From NCBI GenBank assembly GCA_009780765.1, contig WQZK01000104.1:1-6564 (forward strand): a DNA stretch of 6,564 nucleotides, written 5' to 3'. Of this stretch, positions 1 through 5,449 are shown in pieces. The notes beneath the pieces are model-generated. The model saw only the letters and a program-made list of their open reading frames with translations. It did no database searches and was not told the origin of the DNA. The translations under genes and the position numbers were made by a program. Numbering within the stretch: the first letter of the stretch is position 1; each line of letters opens with the position of its first letter. Origin of the DNA: Defluviitaleaceae bacterium (GTDB lineage: Bacteria > Bacillota > Clostridia > Lachnospirales > UBA5962).

Positions 1-1587
1 CCAGAAAGATTAAGCCAAACTTTCTACACGTATGATGTTATGAATCGCCTGATTATGGTTGAAAGTGCTGGCGAATACACGAAATACGAGTACGATTTAT
101 CAGGCAACTTAATAACCATGATAGCAGGAAATGGGTTAAATGTACAATCGTACGAGTATGACAGAAACGGCAATGTGATACGGTTTGTTGATGCCGAAGG
201 ATTTGTAGAGCTTTATAGATATGACGCAAACGGCAACCTAATAGAAAAAACAGACAGAAATGGCCAAGTGATAAGCCATAGATTTGATGAGCTTAACAGG
301 TTGGTTGAAACAATTTCTGGCGGACATGAAACAATGCCAAAGCCTCCAACAGAGCCTCCTGATGAGCCACCCAATGAGCCAAAACAAGGAGTTGCAACGA
401 TAAGTGTAATAAACCCTAATGCTATGAGGCCAGATAACGTGATATTTAGGGCAACCGAAATGGTGACTGAAGAAGGCGAAACGCCTTATACCTTGCTTCG
501 CAAAACTGGCTTAGATATTATTTCTGTAGGAGGCGGAGTTGTTTCAATAAATGGCTTAAGTGCGGGCTCAGATAGAAACAGGCCAGGCATTGCATATATT
601 TGGCGTGTGCGAATTAATGGAAGTTTTGCAGCTCCTCTAACCATACTTAGAGATGGAGATATAGTTGAGTGGATATATGAGCTTATACTTGAAGATATAT
701 TGCCAATTGACCCGCCAAATCCGCCAGGTGGTTGGTTAGCACTTGGGGCTAGTGTATCGTTTGAAAGGTTTTCGGAAGGCTCCCCTACCTCACTTGCGAG
801 ATACGAATATTCGCGAAATGGACTGTTGATACTCGAAGAAAACGAGAATATCACAATCCAGCATGAGTATGACAGCCTAGGAAGATTAATAAGAAGTACG
901 CAGAGCGACGGCGTTGTGAAAGCCTACACATACGATTTAAACAATAACCGAACATCAATGCGGATGTACTTAAATGGCGAATTAGCAGCATATAGCAGAT
1001 TTGAATACGACCTCCTTAACAGAATGGTTAGAGTATTTGAAAATGGCAGGTTGTTAGCCGAATATAGCTATGATATTAACGGAAATAGGGCACGGTTAAG
1101 ATACTCGAACGGTGTAGAAACGACATATAGCTTTAACCGTGCGAACCTAGTAACAGAGCTAGTAAACCGAGTGAATGGACGAATTGTATCATCATTTAAA
1201 TATTCTTATTATCTTGATGGAAACATGTCGACAATAGTGGAAAACTGTGGTACAATAACGATATATGAATACGATGAGTTAAGAAGATTAATTCGTGAAG
1301 AAGAAATTGGCGAGCGTGGGCATTTTATAACGGAATACGAGTTTGATAACTCTGGCAACCGTATCAGAATGGTTTCGACTGTTAATGGTGAGGCCTCTGT
1401 AACGGTATACGAATATGACCTAAATAACCGCTTATTACAAGATGAAACGATTAACTTAACCACTCAAACAATAGTAATTAACACATACGAATACGATAAC
1501 AATGGCAACAAGCTTGTGAAGCTCACAAATAGTGAGATTGCTGAAGTATTTACGTATGATGTTTTGAACCGCCTTGTTCGTGCGTAG
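1..1587 (+). CDS. RHS/YD-repeat protein, 5' partial, prematurely stopped
   Basis: This is the 3' part of a large RHS-family protein, a class of surface or secreted proteins whose YD repeats form a beta-cage and often carry a variable C-terminal effector. The frame is open from base 1 (528 residues visible), and the first residues (YTYDVMNRL) are already a YD repeat, so the ATG at 40 is internal and the true start is upstream. YD-type repeats such as YEYDLSGNL, YEYDRNGNV, YRYDANGNL, YEYDELRRL and YEYDNNGNK fill residues 1-105 and about 259-528. Between them lies a DUF4430-like domain. The frame ends at TAG 1585-1587 right after FTYDVLNRLVRA, where intact relatives continue into a YTYRPDGLR segment. 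That segment is present just downstream in another frame, so this is probably a decayed gene. Its base composition looks somewhat richer in G+C than the pil operon. The family call is firm; function and native length are unknown. Confidence 0.9.
   Translation, partial: PERLSQTFYTYDVMNRLIMVESAGEYTKYEYDLSGNLITMIAGNGLNVQSYEYDRNGNVIRFVDAEGFVELYRYDANGNLIEKTDRNGQVISHRFDELNRLVETISGGHETMPKPPTEPPDEPPNEPKQGVATISVINPNAMRPDNVIFRATEMVTEEGETPYTLLRKTGLDIISVGGGVVSINGLSAGSDRNRPGIAYIWRVRINGSFAAPLTILRDGDIVEWIYELILEDILPIDPPNPPGGWLALGASVSFERFSEGSPTSLARYEYSRNGLLILEENENITIQHEYDSLGRLIRSTQSDGVVKAYTYDLNNNRTSMRMYLNGELAAYSRFEYDLLNRMVRVFENGRLLAEYSYDINGNRARLRYSNGVETTYSFNRANLVTELVNRVNGRIVSSFKYSYYLDGNMSTIVENCGTITIYEYDELRRLIREEEIGERGHFITEYEFDNSGNRIRMVSTVNGEASVTVYEYDLNNRLLQDETINLTTQTIVINTYEYDNNGNKLVKLTNSEIAEVFTYDVLNRLVRA
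28..1574 (+). repeat. Distant near-identical copies of one YD-repeat codon block
   Basis: Bases 28-50 and 1552-1574 match at 21 of 23 positions in the same orientation. Both encode TYDV(M/L)NRL. They are the first and last recognisable YD units of the visible frame, about 1.5 kb apart and in the same reading frame. Only the two terminal blocks are repeated; the stretch between them is not itself one repeat unit. Confidence 0.6.
391..699 (+). other. DUF4430-like domain inserted within the YD repeats
   Basis: Residues about 131-233 of the visible RHS frame do not fit the YD pattern. They resemble DUF4430 (the transcobalamin-like C-terminal fold) in order: a strand (VATISVINP), a helix (TPYTLLRKTGLDI), a GGGVVSINGLSAG turn, the IWRVRINGSF strand that parallels the family's GWMYxVNG signature, and the closing LRDGDIVEWIYEL that parallels LKDGDVVEWxYT. 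Proline-rich linkers lie on both sides (PKPPTEPPDEPPNEP at about 340-384, and PIDPPNPPGG at about 703-732), as expected for a tethered module. The domain occurs in secreted and surface proteins of Gram-positive bacteria and its ligand here is unknown. The assignment rests on remembered motif resemblance, not on a profile search. Confidence 0.72.
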
Positions 1588-1811
1588 CTTGATGGTGTTG
1601 CACAGAATATACTTACCGACCAGATGGACTAAGAATAACTAAAACCGTGAATGGTGAAACAACCCATCATATTTGGGATGGCATAAACTTGATTGCTGAT
1701 GTTACTGATGATAATGTTGCAGTTTTCTACCGTGGGCTAAATTTAATTTTCTCAACCGAGCATGGATATTACTTGTTAGCAGTTAATAAAAGATGTTTTC
1801 TATTTAAATAA
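1588..1811 (+). pseudogene. Out-of-frame 3' remnant of the RHS gene
   Basis: After the TAG at 1585, RHS sequence resumes in the third forward frame from about 1602: TEYTYRPDGLRITKTVNG, then HHIWDGINLIADV, then FYRGLNLIFSTEHGYYLL, ending at TAA 1809-1811. These blocks are the usual continuation of clostridial RHS cores. There is no start codon with a ribosome binding site ahead of the fragment, so it is not an independent gene. Reading the previous frame through the TAG gives LDGVA, and restoring a single base near 1602 joins this to TEYTYRPDGLR. That points to one nonsense change plus one single-base deletion. After YYLL (about 1778) the expected NGHGDVV-type segment is missing and an unrelated AVNKRCFLFK tail follows, so the 3' end is also truncated. 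Confidence 0.82.
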
Positions 1812-1817
1812 AAAAAC

Positions 1818-1823
1818 AAGGAG
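1818..1823 (+). promoter_or_regulatory. Ribosome binding site of the creatininase-family gene
   Basis: AAGGAG lies 8 bases before the ATG at 1832, an ideal Shine-Dalgarno match and spacing. It fixes the start of the downstream gene and sits just after the TAA of the RHS remnant. No convincing -35/-10 promoter pair could be picked out in the AT-rich stretch before it. Confidence 0.85.
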
Positions 1824-1831
1824 AAGCTTAA

Positions 1832-2572
1832 ATGCGATTAGAAAAATTAACACCTCAAGAAGTAAATACTTATTTCAAATCCAAAAATACTGTGATAATC
1901 CCTACAGGAAGCATAGAGTGCCACGGAACACATAATGTTTTAGGAGTAGACACTTTGGCTGTGGAAAAACTTGCAGATATGATAAGCAAAAAAAGCCACA
2001 CACTAATTGCAACCACCATTCCGTATGGTGCTTGCGACAATTTATCAGAATACCCAGGTACTATATCTATAGGACATGATTTGTTTTGCCAAATTGTAGA
2101 GCGTGTGGTAAATGAATTTATTAAACATGGTGCAGAACGTTTTGTTTTCTTGAATGGTCATGGTGGAAATATTCCTGCACTTAACCAAGTATGCCTTAAC
2201 CTGTACAATAAGGGTAAATTAGGAGCGATAATGAACTGGTGGCTCATGTCTTGGGAGTTAAATCCAGAGTGGAAAGGAGGCCACGGCGGTGCACAAGAAA
2301 CTTCTGCTATGCTTGCCATAGACCCAAGCCTAGTTAAAATGGATTTAATTGAAGAAATGGGGCTAATAAATGATATTAAAAGCTTTGAAACTGTAGGCTT
2401 TACAAATGTATCTTTTAAAGGCGTAACTATTCCTGTTCCTAGGCCTACATCAGCATATGCTAAAAATGGCTGGATAGGGCCAGACCATCCAAAAAACGCA
2501 AATATAAAATGGGGCACAGAAATGCTTGAAGCTTGTGCAAACTATATTTGTGAGTTTATAGAGCAATTTTAA
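1832..2572 (+). CDS. Creatininase-family metal-dependent amidohydrolase
   Basis: A complete 246-residue protein, the usual length for the creatininase family (PF02633). Members are cytoplasmic metal enzymes that hydrolyse cyclic or linear amide bonds, for example creatininase, formamidopyrimidine deformylases and the mycofactocin peptidase MftE. The family landmarks occur in order: PTGSIECHGTHNVLGVD with candidate metal ligands Glu29, His31 and Asp40; FLNGHGGN with His110; and GGHGGAQETS with His151 and Glu156. The NGHGGN form matches the broader family rather than true creatininase, where a Glu follows the His. There is no signal peptide or membrane segment. The ATG is preceded by AAGGAG. 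No mycofactocin, creatine or flavin-pathway genes are visible nearby, so the substrate cannot be assigned. The gene appears monocistronic, with a strong hairpin after it and a decayed RHS gene before it. Confidence 0.92.
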   Translation: MRLEKLTPQEVNTYFKSKNTVIIPTGSIECHGTHNVLGVDTLAVEKLADMISKKSHTLIATTIPYGACDNLSEYPGTISIGHDLFCQIVERVVNEFIKHGAERFVFLNGHGGNIPALNQVCLNLYNKGKLGAIMNWWLMSWELNPEWKGGHGGAQETSAMLAIDPSLVKMDLIEEMGLINDIKSFETVGFTNVSFKGVTIPVPRPTSAYAKNGWIGPDHPKNANIKWGTEMLEACANYICEFIEQF

Positions 2573-2601
2573 TAAGCTAAATGAGCTATGAAATAAAACA
2601 C

Positions 2602-2635
2602 AAAAGTTGGGCAGTATTAATATTGTCCAACTTTT
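2602..2635. terminator. Bidirectional intrinsic terminator between convergent genes
   Basis: A 34-base inverted repeat with arms AAAAGTTGGGCAGTATT and AATATTGTCCAACTTTT pairs along almost its whole length, with a few G-U pairs. It lies in the 81-base gap between the + strand creatininase-family gene and the - strand pil operon. On the + strand the stem is followed by TATATTTTT; on the - strand it is followed by a T-rich tract (GTGTTTTATTTC). It can therefore end transcripts arriving from either side. Confidence 0.82.
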
Positions 2636-2653
2636 ATATTTTTGATGCTTTAC

Positions 2654-3280
2654 TTATCGAGTTGCTTCAATTAGCATCTCCCTCTCTTTTTGAAGATGCG
2701 TAAGCATCGAACGCAAGCTATCTTCATCGTCACTCAAGCTATCATCAAAGCTATGCGATTGTGGTTTAAAATCGTGGCTAATATCGTTAAATTCTAAAGA
2801 AAAGTCAGGATTTTTTTGTGGTTTCTTAGAGAAATCAACATTAATAACCGAACTCATATCAATGGGTTCACGAATAGTCCTGTCTTCATCAACGCTAAAA
2901 TTATTTTTAAGCGACGACTTAATTGATTCCATTTCTACCCCAAACTCATCAATCATGCTAAATGCTTGATTACTTAAATTATTTAACTGTTCTCTAATTT
3001 TATTTTTATACAGTTCTTTGTCTTTTTCAAATTGAGCTTGTAATTCTTTTTCTTTGTTCTGATAAGTTTTTGCCATCTCGTTAGTTTTATTGCTCTCGGC
3101 CTTATAAAACTCTTCTAGCTTTTGTCTTCCCGCTTCAAGTGCTACAAGATTTTTCCTTTTAGCTTCTTCTAATGCGTTAAGTTTTTGCTGTGTTTTGCTA
3201 AGCTCTTCGTGTATTTTTTCTTCTGCCCTTAAAGTTTGTTCTAGCGAAGAAATTATAGATTTAAGCTCTTCTAAAAGCAT
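2654..3280 (-). CDS. Coiled-coil protein of unknown function, last gene of pil operon
   Basis: I do not recognise this 208-residue protein. Residues about 3-125 are rich in Glu, Lys, Gln and Leu with heptad-like spacing, predicting a long coiled coil. Residues about 130-185 are polar and probably disordered, with recurring Asp-Phe and Ser-Phe pairs and an acidic patch (DDSLSDDEDS). A short amphipathic helix (SLRSMLTHLQKEREMLIEATR region) closes the chain. It has no Cys, no Trp, no signal peptide and no membrane segment, so it is probably cytoplasmic. The ATG is supported by AGGAGG 8 bases upstream (3289-3294). Only 15 bases separate it from the previous gene, so it is very likely co-transcribed with pilMNO. 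A scaffold or partner for the pilus machinery is plausible from context alone. Confidence 0.75.
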   Translation of the reverse strand: MLLEELKSIISSLEQTLRAEEKIHEELSKTQQKLNALEEAKRKNLVALEAGRQKLEEFYKAESNKTNEMAKTYQNKEKELQAQFEKDKELYKNKIREQLNNLSNQAFSMIDEFGVEMESIKSSLKNNFSVDEDRTIREPIDMSSVINVDFSKKPQKNPDFSLEFNDISHDFKPQSHSFDDSLSDDEDSLRSMLTHLQKEREMLIEATR

Positions 3281-3295
3281 GTTAAGCCCCTCCTA

Positions 3296-4039
3296 TTATA
3301 ACCCTCTAATTAAACTTATAAGAGTTTTTTCTTTTTCTATAGTTTTTTTAATTATATTAACAAATTCATCGCCCGAGTAAACATTTTCAATTTTAAGAAT
3401 ATCCAAAGCCATATTCACATAACTTGTGTCTATAGATGTAGTACATAAAACTTCTAGCATATTTCTTGCTAACATATAGTTATCATTCGCAATTTCATCT
3501 ATAGCAATTTTATAAATATATTTAGCAACAGGCTTATTAATATATGTAATGCCATTTATTGTTTTTGCTATCTGCATATCTAAATTTGTATCCAATAAAA
3601 ATTGCTTTTGGAGTACATTAAAAGACGATCCCGCAATACTTAATATATAGTCTTCAATAGAAATATTTTCATCTTCTTGTATGTTTACTTCTTCGATAAG
3701 ATTATATTCTTTATTAAAACTATAGTCCTCATTAAAAGTATACTCTTCGTTAATGCCACTCTCATCATTAGCATTATTCTCTTCGCTTTCATACATATTA
3801 AAATTAATTGACGATACAGGAAATGAGCTTTTATGTAAATCTATAACTTTTGAAGAACCGGTATCCTCATCAATATTTAGATTAAAAAGCATAGAGCTAT
3901 CTATAGGCTTACCAATTTTTTCTGCCACGCCCATTTCTTCAATTTCAAGACCCTTTATGAGGCTTGCTATTTTACTTCTTTCTTGATTTTCTTTGCTTAA
4001 TTCATTTTCAGGGTTAAATTCAATAGCTTTTGAAATCAT
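3296..4039 (-). CDS. Acidic protein of unknown function, downstream of pilO
   Basis: An unrecognised protein of 247 residues if started at the ATG at 4039. That start lies one base after the pilO stop and has GGAAGGTG ideally placed before it. A GTG at 4048 would add three residues and overlap pilO, but it falls within that ribosome binding site, so I prefer the ATG. The N-terminal half is low in complexity and strongly acidic, probably disordered, and contains three tandem hexapeptides (N-x-E/D-Y-x-F/L, residues 97-114). Residues about 128-247 look like a compact alpha-helical domain. There is no membrane segment or signal peptide, so it is probably cytoplasmic. Tight packing after pilO suggests a role with the pilus assembly platform, but that is inference from position. 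Confidence 0.72.
   Translation of the reverse strand: MISKAIEFNPENELSKENQERSKIASLIKGLEIEEMGVAEKIGKPIDSSMLFNLNIDEDTGSSKVIDLHKSSFPVSSINFNMYESEENNANDESGINEEYTFNEDYSFNKEYNLIEEVNIQEDENISIEDYILSIAGSSFNVLQKQFLLDTNLDMQIAKTINGITYINKPVAKYIYKIAIDEIANDNYMLARNMLEVLCTTSIDTSYVNMALDILKIENVYSGDEFVNIIKKTIEKEKTLISLIRGL
3698..3751 (-). repeat. Three tandem 18-base units encoding an acidic/aromatic hexapeptide
   Basis: Three consecutive in-frame 18-base units on the minus strand (3734-3751, 3716-3733, 3698-3715) encode NEEYTF, NEDYSF and NKEYNL. The first two are the most alike, and all share Asn at position 1 and Tyr at position 4. They lie in the acidic linker of the gene after pilO, and the pattern continues weakly as IEEVNI. 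Confidence 0.7.
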
Positions 4040-4040
4040 T

Positions 4041-4760
4041 TTATTCACCTTCCCTATCTAAAATTTGTGGCCTACTAAAAGCACTACTTCTTACTCCGGT
4101 TTCTCCAGCTTCAAGTATGTTAGCAAAATCGACTTGTGTAGCAAGTTCGTCAGAGTTTATAATGTAATGGAATCTAAGCTCCATACTTATGTTTAAAATA
4201 TCGCTATTAAGCACAGTCGAAATGTTAACAGAAGAACTGGTAAAGCCACTTCCACTATCCTCCAACAAACGCAAAAATGTAAGAAGTTCATCATGTGTAG
4301 AATTAAAATCTAGTCTATAGCTATTATGTGCTACAATTACGTGTTCCTCTTCATATCTATTATCTTCATCATCTTCTCGCTGCAAATATGCAAGCTCTTC
4401 TAACTCCCTAAATGAATTAGATAGCGGAATATCAAAACTATGTGAAAATGAGTTTAATACTATGTTGCTTTCAGTTAAAAAACTTTGTAGAAGCAATATA
4501 TATTCTTCTTGATTTAAATCCCTTGTATATTCAGAAATTATCTGAGAAAGAACTCCTTCAAATACAGGTATTTGTGCATTTATATCTTGTAGCCTCTCAA
4601 AATCAGAAATATGCTGGTCGTTAATTCTTTGAGCTGAATTCACTTCCATGTTTAACCTATCTGTCATGTCACCTAAAACAACTACTCCAAAATAATATGT
4701 CGCTCCAGCTAAAACTATAACCGCCAAAAACATAATGATAATTTTATCTCTTTTAGTCAT
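4041..4760 (-). CDS. pilO: Type IV pilus inner-membrane protein PilO
   Basis: The 239-residue protein has the PilO layout: a short basic cytoplasmic N-terminus (MTKRDK), one membrane helix at about residues 7-29, a coiled coil at about 32-75, and a periplasm-side or extracytoplasmic ferredoxin-like alpha/beta domain at about 85-205. PilO pairs with PilN in the alignment platform that links the cytoplasmic motor and PilM to the growing pilus. An acidic insertion (REDDEDNRYEEEE-like, about 128-140) interrupts the globular domain, and a polar tail follows residue 205. The ATG directly abuts the pilN stop codon, and AGGAGGG inside the last pilN codons (4768-4774) serves as its ribosome binding site. 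Sequence identity in this family is low, so the call leans on architecture plus the order pilM-pilN-pilO. Confidence 0.85.
   Translation of the reverse strand: MTKRDKIIIMFLAVIVLAGATYYFGVVVLGDMTDRLNMEVNSAQRINDQHISDFERLQDINAQIPVFEGVLSQIISEYTRDLNQEEYILLLQSFLTESNIVLNSFSHSFDIPLSNSFRELEELAYLQREDDEDNRYEEEHVIVAHNSYRLDFNSTHDELLTFLRLLEDSGSGFTSSSVNISTVLNSDILNISMELRFHYIINSDELATQVDFANILEAGETGVRSSAFSRPQILDREGE
4046..4051 (-). promoter_or_regulatory. Ribosome binding site deciding the start of the gene after pilO
   Basis: On the minus strand, GGAAGGTG near the end of pilO ends 6 bases before the ATG at 4039. Its final GTG is the alternative start codon at 4048, which makes that codon part of the Shine-Dalgarno element and unlikely to be the initiator. 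The element lies inside the pilO coding sequence, so translation of the two genes is probably coupled. Confidence 0.65.
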
Positions 4761-5438
4761 TTAGTTGCCCTCCTCTAATCTTTCTTCAACAACTTGCCTT
4801 AAATCAAGCCTTGTTTCAGAGATTAATTGTGGCCTAATCAATATGTTGGTTCCCATGGTGAAAGAGTATGGCCCAATATATCTTAGCTCTTCTTCTGTGA
4901 ATTCTATGCCGCCGCTTGCAAGTAGCAAAAGTTCTCTTTCAGCAGGATGAAGCATTAAATTAGCATTTCTAATAATTGGGTTGTAAAATAATATTGAGTT
5001 GCGGATATTGTGCTCAAACTGAGTAAGAACCACCAAGTTATCTGCTCTTCCATTCATTATAAATGTACTACCTTGCAAATTTGCACTTGAAATTGTAACT
5101 TCTTCAGGTGTTCTGTATGCCAAAACTTGAAGCACCATTGCAGAGAGAACATTGGAGTTATGCACTATAACATCTGCACGGTCTATATACTCAAATTTAT
5201 TTATCAGATAATTTAATTGCTCTTCAGCGTCCCTAAGCTCTCCCATACGTACAGAAAAGTCAGTATTTTGTGCTCTTAAATCTCCTAGCCTATTGCTTAA
5301 AATTAAATAATTAACCGCATTAGTGCCAGATACTATTAATAAATAGCCCATTATAGCACCTACAACAACTATCATTATAAGACGCAAAAAATTTGTTTGT
5401 TTTTTTTCTATTACAGAATCAAAAAAATTATAATTCAT
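4761..5438 (-). CDS. pilN: Type IV pilus inner-membrane protein PilN
   Basis: The 225-residue protein has the PilN layout: a short cytoplasmic N-terminus, a membrane helix at about residues 17-37 (FLRLIMIVVVGAIMGYLLIV), a coiled coil at about 44-85, and an extracytoplasmic domain. The segment TPEEVTISSANLQGSTF followed by MNGRADNLVVLTQFEHNI matches the typical PilN core (strand, strand, G-x-A, helix). PilN normally binds PilM through its N-terminal tail and pairs with PilO through its extracytoplasmic domain. The tail here (MNYNFFDSV) is not the classic INLLP motif, though it sits in the same place. AAGGTGG (5445-5451), overlapping the pilM stop, precedes the ATG by 6 bases. The stop codon directly abuts the pilO ATG. 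Confidence 0.87.
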   Translation of the reverse strand: MNYNFFDSVIEKKQTNFLRLIMIVVVGAIMGYLLIVSGTNAVNYLILSNRLGDLRAQNTDFSVRMGELRDAEEQLNYLINKFEYIDRADVIVHNSNVLSAMVLQVLAYRTPEEVTISSANLQGSTFIMNGRADNLVVLTQFEHNIRNSILFYNPIIRNANLMLHPAERELLLLASGGIEFTEEELRYIGPYSFTMGTNILIRPQLISETRLDLRQVVEERLEEGN

Positions 5439-5449
5439 ATTGTACCACC

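Noticed and set aside
40..42. ATG at 40 as the start of the RHS gene
   Set aside because: The frame is open to base 1 and the codons before it complete a YD repeat, so the gene begins outside the window.
486..854. Minus-strand open frame of 122 codons inside the RHS gene
   Set aside because: It is antisense to a well-supported coding region, and its Ser/Pro-rich product shows no recognisable domain.
1773..1809. Possible promoter (TTGTTA plus TTCTAT or TTAAAT) ahead of the creatininase-family gene
   Set aside because: The -10 candidates match poorly and the region is AT-rich, so such matches are expected by chance.
1588..1811. A toxin or immunity gene following the RHS core
   Set aside because: The fragment reads as ordinary RHS core in a shifted frame, lacks a start with a ribosome binding site, and ends before any variable C-terminal domain.
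2158..2517. Minus-strand open frame of 119 codons inside the creatininase-family gene
   Set aside because: It is a shadow of a gene with clear catalytic motifs and shows no independent coding evidence.
1832..2572. Mycofactocin peptidase MftE
   Set aside because: The family is shared, but no mycofactocin precursor or radical SAM gene is nearby and the organism looks like a clostridial Firmicute; only the general family can be supported.
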